Shown here: positions 1 to 8,127 of the stretch, one piece after another
Layout of the letters: every line of letters begins with the position of its first letter
How positions within the stretch are numbered: the stretch's first letter is position 1
Assembly: GCF_900116605.1 (NCBI RefSeq)
Contig: NZ_FPBC01000005.1
Coordinates: forward strand, 140,450-204,449
Source: Pseudomonas marincola
Lineage (GTDB): Bacteria; Pseudomonadota; Gammaproteobacteria; Pseudomonadales; Pseudomonadaceae
Direction of reading: 5' to 3'
DNA length: 64,000 nucleotides
Position numbers and translations under genes: made by a program
The notes under the pieces: generated by a model
What the model was told of the DNA's origin: nothing
The model's database searches: none
Seen by the model: the letters and a program-made list of their open reading frames with translations, nothing else

Positions 1-482
1 GCGAAGCGTTTCTGGCCAAGAACCCTAACGGCAAGATTCCGGTGCTTGAGCTTGAAGATGGCACCTGCTTGTGGGAATCCAACGCGATTCTGAACTTCCT
101 CGCCGATGGCAGCGGGTTTTTGCCCGTCGAGCCGCGCCTGCGCACTCAGGTGCTGCAGTGGCAGTTCTTCGAGCAATATAGCCACGAGCCGAATGTGGCA
201 GTCGCGCGCTTTATCCAGCTCTATCAAGGCATGCCTGCCGAGCGCATGGATGAGTATCAGCGCTGCCAGAAGCTTGGCTACAAGGCGCTGCGGGTGATGG
301 AAAAGCAATTGCAGCAAACCGAATATCTGGTGGGTTCGCAATACTCAATCGCCGATATCGCGCTGTATGCCTACACCCATGTCGCCGATGAAGGCGGCTT
401 TGATCTGGCCGAGTTTCCGGCGATCCGTGGTTGGCTCGAGCGCGTTGCCAGCCATCCCAAACATGTCACTATGTTCGGCTGA
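1..482 (+). CDS. Glutathione S-transferase family protein, 5'-truncated by window edge
   Basis: The reading frame is open from base 3 and ends with TGA at 480-482, so the N-terminus lies outside the window. The visible part starts inside the thioredoxin-like GST domain: NPNGKIPVLE and ESNAIL are the typical cis-Pro and glutathione-binding Glu-Ser segments (GST_N). An all-helical GST C-terminal domain follows, with YSIADIALYAYTHVADEGGF near the end, the usual N-capping box region. The family conjugates glutathione to electrophiles or acts as a disulfide or peroxide reductase in the cytosol. The substrate cannot be told from sequence. A perfect inverted repeat follows the stop (505-544). Confidence 0.85.
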   Translation, partial: EAFLAKNPNGKIPVLELEDGTCLWESNAILNFLADGSGFLPVEPRLRTQVLQWQFFEQYSHEPNVAVARFIQLYQGMPAERMDEYQRCQKLGYKALRVMEKQLQQTEYLVGSQYSIADIALYAYTHVADEGGFDLAEFPAIRGWLERVASHPKHVTMFG

Positions 483-504
483 TAGTCTCAGCGCTAGCTG
501 CGCA

Positions 505-544
505 ACACGGGATGACAAAATGCCTCGGACAAGTCATCCCGTGT
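505..544. repeat. Perfect 12-bp inverted repeat after the GST gene
   Basis: ACACGGGATGAC (505-516) is repeated in inverted form at 533-544, with a 16-nt spacer. It lies between the GST stop and the next start. No T-run follows, so it is either a factor-assisted terminator hairpin or an operator for the downstream copper-type genes. The sequence shows only the dyad. Confidence 0.5.
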
Positions 545-596
545 GGGCACTAAATAGCGGATAATGCCGCCCTTAAACTTCTTCGCCAGAGCGCCA

Positions 597-902
597 ATGT
601 CGAGCTTTGTTCGTTTCGTACTGCTGGTTGTATTTGCCCTTTGCCTGCCGGTAATGAGTAATGCTGCGAGTACGAATGCTCACTGCCAGAGCTTGTCGCC
701 GTCTGCCAGTTCAGCGGCTGAACATTGCCCTGACTCATCACTTACACCGTGCAGCCATTGCCAGGTGTGCACCGGTACATTGCTGCAAAGCGCATCGCTG
801 ACAGGGGTGGCGCCGTTGCAGGCAGCCAAACCTGTCGTCATACCCGACAGCTTGTTTAGTCAACATATTCCAGAGATTGCCTTACCGCCTCCACGCGTCT
901 GA
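597..902 (+). CDS. Small secreted Cys/His protein, DUF2946-like
   Basis: This encodes about 101 residues from the ATG at 597; an in-frame ATG at 564 would add 11. The N-terminus is a clear signal peptide (MSSFVRFVLLVVFALCLP, cleavage near SNAAS). The mature part carries closely spaced cysteines and histidines (HCPDSSLTPCSHCQVC), a pattern seen in DUF2946 proteins, which often neighbour copper-handling genes. The next gene, 47 nt downstream, encodes a cupredoxin, which supports a role in periplasmic metal handling. Neither start has a strong Shine-Dalgarno. Exact function unknown. Confidence 0.6.
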   Translation: MSSFVRFVLLVVFALCLPVMSNAASTNAHCQSLSPSASSAAEHCPDSSLTPCSHCQVCTGTLLQSASLTGVAPLQAAKPVVIPDSLFSQHIPEIALPPPRV

Positions 903-949
903 TCAACTCCCGCCTGTGCCGAGTTTTTATCAGTTATTGAGGATTGAAT

Positions 950-1477
950 ATGTTTACCAGCATGACTTTTTCCATGGTTGCAGTCGCGACTGTAATCAGC
1001 ATGGCCAGCTCCGCAATGGCCGCCCAAGGTCACGACGATTCCCACGCGATGCATCACGATATGCAAGGTGAGCACACCCAGGTGAACCAGCAAAAGCCGT
1101 GGGGTATTGCCGGCAATGAAGCGCTGGTCACGCGCACTGTCGAGCTGCGCATGAATGATCAGATGATGTTTGTGCCCGCCAAGTTCGACGTGCAAGAGGG
1201 TGAAACCATCCGCGTGGTGCTGCATAACGACGGCAAGGTCGTGCACGAATATGTACTGGGCACGCAGGCCGAACTGGATGCGCATGCGGCCATGATGGCC
1301 AGCAATGTGCAAATGGAGCATCACCAGCCGTACATGGTGCATGTAGCGCCGGGTGAGACTGGAGAGATGATCTGGAACTTCAACCGCACCGGAGTATTTG
1401 ATTTTGCCTGCTTGATAGCCGGGCATTATCAGGCTGGCATGGTCGGCAAGGTCAACGTGGTTGCTGCGTCCCAGTAG
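950..1477 (+). CDS. Periplasmic cupredoxin-domain copper-binding protein
   Basis: The start is ATG 950, with GAGG at 939-942 seven bases upstream; the in-frame TTG at 944 is too close to that site. A signal peptide (to about residue 24, ending SAMAA) is followed by a His/Met-rich stretch (HDDSHAMHHDM) and a plastocyanin-like fold. The type-1 copper ligands are visible as a His in VVHEYV and as C, H and M in FACLIAGHYQAGM near the C-terminus. Such proteins bind periplasmic copper for tolerance or electron transfer. The preceding Cys/His-rich secreted protein suggests a small copper operon. A strong terminator follows. Confidence 0.8.
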   Translation: MFTSMTFSMVAVATVISMASSAMAAQGHDDSHAMHHDMQGEHTQVNQQKPWGIAGNEALVTRTVELRMNDQMMFVPAKFDVQEGETIRVVLHNDGKVVHEYVLGTQAELDAHAAMMASNVQMEHHQPYMVHVAPGETGEMIWNFNRTGVFDFACLIAGHYQAGMVGKVNVVAASQ

Positions 1478-1501
1478 CGTTCAGGCAAATCTGCGTTAAC
1501 T

Positions 1502-1541
1502 AAAAAGGGCCGCTGCGGTAAAACGCAGTGGCCCTTTTTAT
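1502..1541. terminator. Bidirectional intrinsic terminator
   Basis: A 16-bp stem with one G:U pair (1502-1517 with 1524-1539) has a 6-nt loop, an A-run on one flank and a T-run on the other. It lies between the convergent cupredoxin and glutaredoxin-like genes and can end both transcripts. Confidence 0.9.
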
Positions 1542-1581
1542 TGTGCGATCTGGCGACCTGAGTCGCCGTGAGGGTTATTGC

Positions 1582-1950
1582 TCAGGCAGCAAAGCGCTCT
1601 TCAAGGTAGGCATTGATGGCTTTGGATTCGTACAGCCATTTGCTCTCGCCATTCTCTTCAATGCGCAGGCACGGCACCTGAATCTTGCCGCCTTGTTCGA
1701 GCAGCGCCTGACGGTCTTGCTCGTTGTTTTTGGCATCGCGCAGCACAACAGGCACGTTGAGTTTGTGCAGGGTGCGGCGGGTTTTAACGCAGAAAGGGCA
1801 AGCCTTGAACTGATAAAGGGCAAGATTGGCGGCGCTTTGCTCGACTGCAGCCTGAGCTTGCGGGGTGCGTTTCATCTTGCGCGGACGGGTAATAAAGTCG
1901 AGAAAGATGATGATTTGGCCGAGGCCATTTCTGAGGGCTTTGATAAGCAT
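1582..1950 (-). CDS. Glutaredoxin/GST N-terminal domain protein
   Basis: This 122-residue protein has a hydrophobic N-terminal stretch (GLGQIIIFLDFI, about residues 9-20) that may anchor it in the membrane, then a thioredoxin-like domain. The redox motif CPFC sits near residue 52 (ACPFCVKTRR) and the cis-Pro segment reads IQVPCL. The end, WLYESKAINAYLEERF, matches the glutaredoxin/GST_N signature. The likely role is a thiol-disulfide reductase using glutathione. The partner is unknown. The Shine-Dalgarno is weak, so a downstream start at MKRTPQ is possible. Confidence 0.75.
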   Translation of the reverse strand: MLIKALRNGLGQIIIFLDFITRPRKMKRTPQAQAAVEQSAANLALYQFKACPFCVKTRRTLHKLNVPVVLRDAKNNEQDRQALLEQGGKIQVPCLRIEENGESKWLYESKAINAYLEERFAA

Positions 1951-2138
1951 TGCCGTTTAAAACCTGCGTTGAGTCTAACAAGGTGCGCAGCTTACCGGAG
2001 TTTTAATGGCTTGGCCTGCGCAACTTCACGAGCGGCAACCTCTGTATGCATCAGGTCAGCCATGCCAGCCTTTGGCTTGCGAGCGTGGCTGCGCGGGCTT
2101 AACCTTCGCAGCCAAGCCCAAATCTTCAAAGTGTGCCC

Positions 2139-2375
2139 ATGAAACCTGAAGACCTGTTGTTACTGGTGACCCGCGAAATGCCTTATGGCAAGTACAAGGG
2201 CCGGTTATTCGCCGACTTGCCTGGCCATTACCTGAACTGGTTTGCCCGCGAAGGGTTTCCGAAGAACGAGACGGGGCGATTGCTTGAGCTGATGCAGGAG
2301 ATTGATCACAACGGTTTGTCTGGCTTGCTCGATCCCTTGCGTAGCGGCCCGCGCAAGAACTATCGCCAAAGCTGA
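2139..2375 (+). CDS. DUF3820 family protein
   Basis: This encodes 78 residues from ATG 2139 (an in-frame GTG lies 6 nt upstream). The motif MPYGKYKGRLFADLPGHYLN and a following aromatic and acidic helix are characteristic of DUF3820, a small cytosolic family common in gamma-proteobacteria and sometimes labelled a putative quorum-sensing-regulated factor. No catalytic residues can be assigned. It converges on the PilZ gene 22 nt away. Confidence 0.7.
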   Translation: MKPEDLLLLVTREMPYGKYKGRLFADLPGHYLNWFAREGFPKNETGRLLELMQEIDHNGLSGLLDPLRSGPRKNYRQS

Positions 2376-2397
2376 TTTGTTACGCGTTGTATCGGAC

Positions 2398-2697
2398 TCA
2401 GATCATCCGGATGACCGAGACACCGACCAGTCTGGTGCCGGCAGGCAGTTCGTTGACACGCACAACCTCGGCCTCTGCTTGTAGGTCTTCAAAGCTGTCC
2501 AGCCCGGAGGCAATGTGCACCAACACGCGGTCGCCCAAGGATAAAGCGCATTCGGTTTCGAGTTGCATGCCGGAGCTTGAGAGGTCGCGGCAAACGGCCG
2601 GGAACTCGTTATCGTTGAACACAAGGGTGGCGTTCGAGTTGAGGCGCATACGCAGGAAATCGCGCTTTTCGGTAAAATTACGTTCATCCTGAGACAT
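2398..2697 (-). CDS. PilZ domain protein (c-di-GMP receptor candidate)
   Basis: This encodes 99 residues, starting MSQDERNF at 2697 with GAGGAT upstream as ribosome site; a longer 133-residue reading is less likely. Both c-di-GMP binding elements of PilZ are present: RDFLR (RxxxR) near residue 12 and DLSSSG (D/NxSxxG) near residue 40. The protein is therefore likely to bind c-di-GMP. It lies head-to-head with the RssB-type gene, the same arrangement known in pseudomonads, where the PilZ, response regulator and STAS genes form a conserved neighbourhood. Confidence 0.85.
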   Translation of the reverse strand: MSQDERNFTEKRDFLRMRLNSNATLVFNDNEFPAVCRDLSSSGMQLETECALSLGDRVLVHIASGLDSFEDLQAEAEVVRVNELPAGTRLVGVSVIRMI

Positions 2698-2925
2698 GGG
2701 GCTATCCTCAAAGATAAGCTCGACTTGTTTGCAGTTGTTATAGCCTCCAGCTATTTGAGGTGTAAAGTCATATTCAGTGGATCTTTTGCGGATCGTCACA
2801 CCCTTGAATCAGGAATCGGATGGGAGTACCGTCTGCGCCTTAATACGAACTGATAGCTCGCCTGAAAGGGTTGGTGATCAGTGTTTACGCCAACCCATCT
2901 CCGGCGTAGTTTGCCTGGATATCCC

Positions 2926-4110
2926 ATGCACAAAACCAGTGCCACGCTGCTGATTATTGATGACGACGAAGTAGTGCGCGCAAGCCTTGCGGCCTACTTG
3001 GAAGACAGCGGCTTTAACGTTTTGCAAGCCAGTAACGGTCTACAAGGTCTGGAAGTATTCCAGCGTGAGAACCCCGATCTGGTGATATGCGATCTACGTA
3101 TGCCCCAAGTCGATGGACTTGAGCTGATCCGGCGCATCAATGCGCTTGAGGTCGAGGCTCCGGTCATCGTGGTTTCCGGTGCCGGTGTGATGGGCGATGT
3201 GGTCGAAGCGCTGCGCCTCGGTGCGGTGGATTATCTGATCAAGCCGTTGGAAGACCTGGCTGTTCTTGAACACTCGATTCGCCGGGCGCTGGATCGGGTC
3301 AATCTGCGCCTTGAAAACAAACGTTACGGCGAGCAACTCGAGGTTGCCAACCGTGAGCTGCAGGCCAGCTTGCACCTGTTGCAGGAAGACCAGAATGCCG
3401 GGCGCCAGGTGCAGATGAACATGCTGCCGGAAACACCCTGGCAGGTTGCAGATTTGCAGTTCTCACACAGAATCATCCCGTCGCTGTATCTGTCGGGTGA
3501 TTTCGTCGACTACTTTCGTGTTGATGAGCACCGTGTGGCATTCTATCTGGCTGACGTGTCTGGCCATGGTGCATCCTCGGCGTTCATCACCGTATTGCTC
3601 AAGTTCATGACCACGCGCCTGCTCTTCGAGTCGAAGCGCAATGGCACGTTGCCGAAGTTCAAACCGTCTGAAGTGCTTGGGCACATCAATCGCGGGCTCA
3701 TCAATTGCAAACTGGGTAAGCATGTGACCATGCTTGGCGGCGTGATTGATGAACAAACCAATCGCCTGACGTACAGCATTGGCGGGCATTTGCCGCTGCC
3801 GGTGATGTATAGCAATGGTGATGCACAATATCTGCAGGGGCGTGGCTTGCCGGTCGGTCTGTTTGATGAGGCCGAATATTCGGATCACGAGATCGAGTTG
3901 CCGCAATCGTTCAGCCTGACGCTGTTGTCTGACGGCATTCTCGATTTGTTGCCGGGCGATACTCTGCAGGAAAAAGAAACCCAACTGCCTCAGCTAGTTA
4001 GCTCGGCAGGCGGCTCTTTAGAGGGGTTGAGCACAGCTTTGGGGCTGGCCAACCTCGCTGATATGCCGGATGATATCGCATTGATGGTGTTATGCAGGAA
4101 CCTTGCATGA
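2926..4110 (+). CDS. rssB: RssB-type response regulator with PP2C/SpoIIE phosphatase domain
   Basis: This encodes 394 residues from ATG 2926; a GTG at 2881 would add 15 residues but leaves the receiver domain unchanged. Residues 1-125 are a receiver domain with the acidic pocket (IDDDE), the phospho-acceptor Asp in VICDLRMP and Lys in LIKPLE. A coiled linker (about 130-175) leads to a PPM/SpoIIE phosphatase domain with SGDFVDYF, ADVSGHG and LLSDGILDLL metal-site motifs. In pseudomonads this protein is a phosphorylation-controlled Ser/Thr phosphatase acting on the STAS partner encoded immediately downstream, and it is linked to RpoS control. The stop overlaps the next ATG (ATGA). Confidence 0.85.
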   Translation: MHKTSATLLIIDDDEVVRASLAAYLEDSGFNVLQASNGLQGLEVFQRENPDLVICDLRMPQVDGLELIRRINALEVEAPVIVVSGAGVMGDVVEALRLGAVDYLIKPLEDLAVLEHSIRRALDRVNLRLENKRYGEQLEVANRELQASLHLLQEDQNAGRQVQMNMLPETPWQVADLQFSHRIIPSLYLSGDFVDYFRVDEHRVAFYLADVSGHGASSAFITVLLKFMTTRLLFESKRNGTLPKFKPSEVLGHINRGLINCKLGKHVTMLGGVIDEQTNRLTYSIGGHLPLPVMYSNGDAQYLQGRGLPVGLFDEAEYSDHEIELPQSFSLTLLSDGILDLLPGDTLQEKETQLPQLVSSAGGSLEGLSTALGLANLADMPDDIALMVLCRNLA

Positions 4111-4601
4111 ATCCTGGGATCGGTCCCGGAAGAATCCAATTCGCTGAACTTGACGGCACATTTGTTCTTAAGTTCGTGGGAGAAGTGCGCCTGACGCTCT
4201 GTTCCGCGCTGGACTCGACCATTGAAAAAATCTTCACGGCGCTCAATTTTTCCGCGATCGTCATCGATCTGACGGAAACGCGCAGCATCGACAGCACCAC
4301 CTTGGGCTTGCTGGCGAAGCTGTCGATCTTGTCGCGGCAGAAGATCGGCCTGTTGCCCACGGTCGTCACCACGCACGCGGACATCACACGATTGCTGCAA
4401 TCGATGGGTTTCGATCAGGTGTTCAACATCGTCGACCAGCCGGTGCCGTGTCCGCAGGCATTAGACGATTTGCCGTCACAGGATCAGTCGGAAGAAGTGG
4501 TGCGGGCTAAAGTGCTGGAAGCGCACCGGATTCTGATGGGCCTAAACGAGTCCAATCGTGAAGCTTTCCATGACCTGGTCAATGCGCTTGAGCATTCCTG
4601 A
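4107..4601 (+). CDS. rssC: STAS-domain anti-sigma factor antagonist (RssC-like)
   Basis: The start is ATG 4107, overlapping the upstream stop, with AGGA at 4096-4099; an ATG at 4092 lacks such a site. It encodes 164 residues. The STAS fold is shown by FVLKFVGEVRLTLCSALD and by SIDSTTLGLL, where the Ser after Asp is the usual phosphorylated residue. The C-terminal 50 residues are a helical extension. By family knowledge it is the substrate of the upstream phosphatase and a partner-switching protein. Translational coupling supports this. Confidence 0.8.
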   Translation: MNPGIGPGRIQFAELDGTFVLKFVGEVRLTLCSALDSTIEKIFTALNFSAIVIDLTETRSIDSTTLGLLAKLSILSRQKIGLLPTVVTTHADITRLLQSMGFDQVFNIVDQPVPCPQALDDLPSQDQSEEVVRAKVLEAHRILMGLNESNREAFHDLVNALEHS

Positions 4602-4621
4602 GTCTTGAAATTACAGCATGA

Positions 4622-4645
4622 CGGGGCGCTTAGGCGCCCCGTTTG
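4622..4645. terminator. Intrinsic terminator between STAS gene and tal
   Basis: CGGGGCGC (4622-4629) pairs perfectly with GCGCCCCG (4634-4641) over a TTAG loop, followed by TTTGCGTTT. It lies between the convergent rssC-like gene and tal. Confidence 0.8.
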
Positions 4646-4648
4646 CGT

Positions 4649-5569
4649 TTAGCTGATCAGCAGTTTCTCGAGCTTCTCCTGATCGCGGGCGAACTGGCGA
4701 ATGCCTTCGGCAAGCTTTTCAGTTGCCATCGGGTCTTCATTCATTGCCCAGCGGAATTGGCTCTGGTTGAGGCTCTGACGGGCTTCGCCTTGTGCATTGA
4801 CGTCGAGCTTGCGCTCAAGCTTGCCGTTGTCGTCAGCCAGCGATTGCAGCAGTTCAGGGCTGATGGTCAGGCGATCACAGCCGGCCAGTTGCTCGATCTG
4901 GCTGAGGTTGCGGAAGCTCGCACCCATCACAACAGTCTTGTAGCCGTTGGCCTTGTAGTACTTGTAAATCCGGCTCACCGATTGCACGCCAGGATCTGCC
5001 GCGCCCACGTAATCGCAGCCTTCGGCTTTCTTGTACCAGTCGTAAATCCGCCCCACAAAAGGCGAGATCAAAAAGACCCCGGCATCCGCGCACGCTTGCG
5101 CCTGAGCAAAGGAGAACAGCAGCGTCAGGTTGGTCTGAATACCGTCTTTCTCAAGCTGCTCGGCAGCGCGAATCCCTTCCCACGTCGAAGCGATTTTGAT
5201 CAGTACGCGCTCGCGACCAATACCGGCCTGCTGATACAGATCAATCAGGCGATGAGCTCGCTCAAGCGTGGCCTCGGTGTCGAAAGAAAGGCGCGCATCG
5301 ACTTCAGTCGAAATACGGCCCGGAATAACCTTGAGAATTTCCTGGCCAACCGCCACACCAAAGCGGTCGCAAGCCATGCCCAGATCACCGTTGCTGGCGC
5401 TTACGGCATGCTTGAGCAATTCGCTATAGCGCGGCATGGCGGCCGCTTTAAGCAGCAGGGAAGGGTTGGTGGTCGCGTCTACCGGCTTTAACCGGACGAT
5501 CGCGTCGAGATCGCCGGTGTCGGCGACCACGGTAGTGAACTGCTTGAGTTGATCCAGCTTGGAAGTCAT
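4649..5569 (-). CDS. tal: Transaldolase
   Basis: This encodes 306 residues from [10 protein letters not shown] (ATG at 5569); 11 extra upstream codons are possible but unneeded. It interconverts sedoheptulose-7-phosphate and glyceraldehyde-3-phosphate with erythrose-4-phosphate and fructose-6-phosphate in the cytosolic pentose phosphate pathway. [10 protein letters not shown] and the Schiff-base Lys in [12 protein letters not shown] are diagnostic of class I TalB-type enzymes. Length matches the family. Placement between rssC and dusA is the usual Pseudomonas order. Confidence 0.95.
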   Translation of the reverse strand: MTSKLDQLKQFTTVVADTGDLDAIVRLKPVDATTNPSLLLKAAAMPRYSELLKHAVSASNGDLGMACDRFGVAVGQEILKVIPGRISTEVDARLSFDTEATLERAHRLIDLYQQAGIGRERVLIKIASTWEGIRAAEQLEKDGIQTNLTLLFSFAQAQACADAGVFLISPFVGRIYDWYKKAEGCDYVGAADPGVQSVSRIYKYYKANGYKTVVMGASFRNLSQIEQLAGCDRLTISPELLQSLADDNGKLERKLDVNAQGEARQSLNQSQFRWAMNEDPMATEKLAEGIRQFARDQEKLEKLLIS

Positions 5570-5623
5570 GACAGTGCCTTGTCGTTGCAGATGCCATGAC
5601 ATTACCCGAGGGCGATTGCCGGC

Positions 5624-6637
5624 TCAATGTCCTTCGAGCAAAAGAGCCGCCTGATCAAACAGTTCCATTGGATTAGGGGCCTTGTGAATGTCCACCGAAA
5701 GCAATTGGCGGAAGCGCCGCGCACCCTTGAAACCTTGCGCCAAACCGAGCATATGACGAGTCACGTGGTGCATAGCCGCGCGCTCTTCCTGCAAATGTTG
5801 CTCGATATAGCCGCGCATGCTCAGCATCGCTTCATAGCGGCTGAGCACCGGCTTGTCGCAACCAAACAACTGTTGATCGACCTGCGCCAGTAAATAAGGA
5901 TTGTGGTAAGCCTCGCGGCCGAGCATCACGCCATCGAAGGTTTCGAGGTGAGTCTTGCAGTCCTCAAGGGTCTTGATGCCGCCATTGAGAATGATCTCAA
6001 GGTCCGGGAAGTCCTGCTTGATCTGCGCAGCCACTTCATAACGCAGCGGCGGTACTTCGCGGTTCTCTTTCGGCGACAAACCCGAAAGAATCGCGATACG
6101 CGCATGCACAGTGAAACTCTCGCAACCCGCATCGCGTACCGTGCCGACAAAGTCACTCAGCTCTGCATAGCTGTCACGCCCATCAATGCCGATGCGATGC
6201 TTGACCGTGACCGGAATGCTCACCGCATCGCGCATCGCCTTCACGCAATCAGCCACTAATGCCGGATGCGCCATCAGGCAGGCGCCGATCATATTATTCT
6301 GCACCCGATCGCTCGGGCAGCCGACATTCAGATTCACCTCGTCATAACCCGCCGCCTCGGCAAGCTTGGCGCAGGCTGCCAAATCCGCAGGCGTGCTGCC
6401 GCCCAACTGCAACGCCAACGGATACTCCGCCTCGTCATGGCGCAAAAACCGCGCCGTATCGCCATGCAGCAACGCCCCGGTGGTGACCATTTCCGTATAC
6501 AGCAGCGCATTGCGCGAAAGCTGGCGCAAGAAGAACCGGCAATGACGGTCTGTCCAGTCCATCATGGGTGCAACGCTGAAGCGACGGGACAGGGCAGGCG
6601 GCGTGGTTACTGGGGTTGAGGCTGATTTCTGGATCAT
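5624..6637 (-). CDS. dusA: tRNA-dihydrouridine(20/20a) synthase DusA
   Basis: This encodes 337 residues from MIQKSAST (ATG at 6637), the length closest to the family; in-frame starts at 6661 and 6706 would extend the N-terminus and none has a strong ribosome site. It reduces U20/U20a in tRNA using FMN and NADPH. Visible signatures are SVAPMMDWTDRHCR at the N-terminus, the catalytic Cys in NLNVGCPSDRVQ, and ILNGGIKT in the TIM barrel. The 5' end of dusA is a known integration site for prophages and islands, and an accessory patch starts just upstream here. Confidence 0.93.
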   Translation of the reverse strand: MIQKSASTPVTTPPALSRRFSVAPMMDWTDRHCRFFLRQLSRNALLYTEMVTTGALLHGDTARFLRHDEAEYPLALQLGGSTPADLAACAKLAEAAGYDEVNLNVGCPSDRVQNNMIGACLMAHPALVADCVKAMRDAVSIPVTVKHRIGIDGRDSYAELSDFVGTVRDAGCESFTVHARIAILSGLSPKENREVPPLRYEVAAQIKQDFPDLEIILNGGIKTLEDCKTHLETFDGVMLGREAYHNPYLLAQVDQQLFGCDKPVLSRYEAMLSMRGYIEQHLQEERAAMHHVTRHMLGLAQGFKGARRFRQLLSVDIHKAPNPMELFDQAALLLEGH

Positions 6638-6680
6638 TGGGCTCTGCGTGTTTCGGTGCATTTTAGGGCGCTTTTCTGGA

Positions 6681-6707
6681 TATGAGTGGTACGACTTACC
6701 ACTCATA
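6681..6707. repeat. Perfect 11-bp dyad upstream of dusA
   Basis: TATGAGTGGTA (6681-6691) is followed by CGACT and its exact inverted copy (6697-6707). It lies 44 nt upstream of the chosen dusA start. No T-run is present. It could be an operator, a recombination-site element at the edge of the accessory patch, or part of the dusA leader. Only the perfect symmetry is seen. Confidence 0.6.
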
Positions 6708-6719
6708 GACTGACTCGTG

Positions 6720-7079
6720 TCGCTTTCGATATAGCTGCTATCAGAGCAAAAAAGTGGTGAATGGAACTGTCACCACACGGTTAAGATCGCTCAAACGTGA
6801 TGGGGTGCAATTCTATCAAGAGACTCAGACCTTCGCTCGGAAACAGGGAGCGCAAGCTTGGGCTCGAAAGCTTGAAGCTCAACTTGATGGCTGGCTTGTT
6901 CGCGGACTCGGCCCCCATATGTTCCGGCCTTCGCTGTCATCTGGTTGCAAAACGGGCAATGCAGTTCTGGGTCGGGAGAGTAGATAAGCAGCCTGTGGCC
7001 AGAACGAGTAGAGCGCCAGATATCTCAACTGCTACCTCTTGAGGCTGTTGGCGTCACCTTGAGCATAGTCACAAGATGC
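6720..7079. other. Gene-free stretch at accessory patch edge
   Basis: The short open frames at 6754-6987 and 6797-7042 have no ribosome site and no recognisable motifs, and I do not call them genes. No transposase, integrase, tRNA or direct repeat matching the dusA 5' end was found here by eye. It may be decayed DNA left at an insertion junction. Confidence 0.4.
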
Positions 7080-7784
7080 TTAAGGTATCTCTACCGTATT
7101 AGTCGGAGCTGGTTGCTGCGCAGGCGGGAGAGGTGCTGAAGTAGTGCTACTTGCTTTTGGCGTTGTCGCATCTACCGCGAGTTGCGGCAGTTGCTTTTGC
7201 AGCTTTTGTAACTGCCGGAATACGGTAAAGTCCCTCAGCATAAAACTCGTGGCAAATACACCAATTAGAATGATCAGTGCTCCAGAAAGGGTAGTAGAAA
7301 CCGTCCAATTAGAAACAATGGTAATTGCTATCCATAGAGTGCAACTGAAGATAAGCACGCCTGCAAATAATGAGTAATAAACGGTGAATTTATCAAAGTT
7401 GTCATTGCTGATTTTTAATTCACCTGCGTCATTCAATTGCAGAAATGAAGAATACGCTTTGAGTTGGGCCTTGCTGACTTTTGCAGTTTGATAAAGCTGC
7501 ATCAGGGCATTGGCTCTGTCTGGCGTGGCTTTGATGCCTGTTGCCACACGAAAAATTTCATCATCTGCCATCGTGTTTATGAATAGCTTTAGCGATGGAT
7601 TGTCCTCAATGGCTGACCGCAGCTTTACGATACGATTGACCTGTCTGCTGACGAAATAATCGTTGTGTAGGATAAATGCACCCGTAAATAACTTAATCAG
7701 AAGATTGCCAAGGCTTACTGCGGCAACGATAGACACGACAAATGAGTTACCACTCAGAAGAGTGGTTATGGCTTCGGTTTCCAC
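7080..7784 (-). CDS. Hypothetical membrane protein of accessory patch
   Basis: I do not recognise this 234-residue protein. A hydrophobic segment lies near residues 13-38 and a pair near 130-155 and 160-180, giving three likely transmembrane helices. A soluble helical stretch of about 90 residues (RQVNRIVKLRSAIEDNPSLK onward) separates them, and a low-complexity Thr/Pro/Ala tail ends the protein (TTPKASSTTSAPLPPAQQPA). The gene is visibly richer in A and T than its neighbours. It sits between dusA and the HNH nuclease gene, so a link to phage defence or a decayed island is possible but unproven. Confidence 0.6.
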   Translation of the reverse strand: METEAITTLLSGNSFVVSIVAAVSLGNLLIKLFTGAFILHNDYFVSRQVNRIVKLRSAIEDNPSLKLFINTMADDEIFRVATGIKATPDRANALMQLYQTAKVSKAQLKAYSSFLQLNDAGELKISNDNFDKFTVYYSLFAGVLIFSCTLWIAITIVSNWTVSTTLSGALIILIGVFATSFMLRDFTVFRQLQKLQKQLPQLAVDATTPKASSTTSAPLPPAQQPAPTNTVEIP

Positions 7785-8127
7785 CTGATACGTCCTTGTT
7801 TTTTGTAGGAAGCCCTAGAATATCACGCACGTCGATTTACCCGCATCACGCACGCGCAAGTGTTTAGGCCATAGCAGTTATGGACGAGTTTTTACGTGCA
7901 AATAAATTGCTTATGGCCCGAACTTAAGGAAGGAGTAATAGTGTGTTGGAAAACAACCTTAATCCAGCCAAAAGCAATAGCCTTTACGGAGTAGCGATCA
8001 CTGAGCGCGATTTCATCTAGCCCTTAAGGTTAAATATATGAAGCTTTGTCGAAGGTCTCTTTTATTAAAGATTGGAGCTTTACTGCCTTAGTAGCCATAT
8101 ATTCTAGTTAGTTCGCGGTTTGAAAAC
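7785..8127. other. AT-rich gene-free stretch
   Basis: No convincing open frame, hairpin with T-run, or repeat was seen between the membrane protein gene and the HNH gene. It presumably contains the promoter of the membrane protein. Confidence 0.4.
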
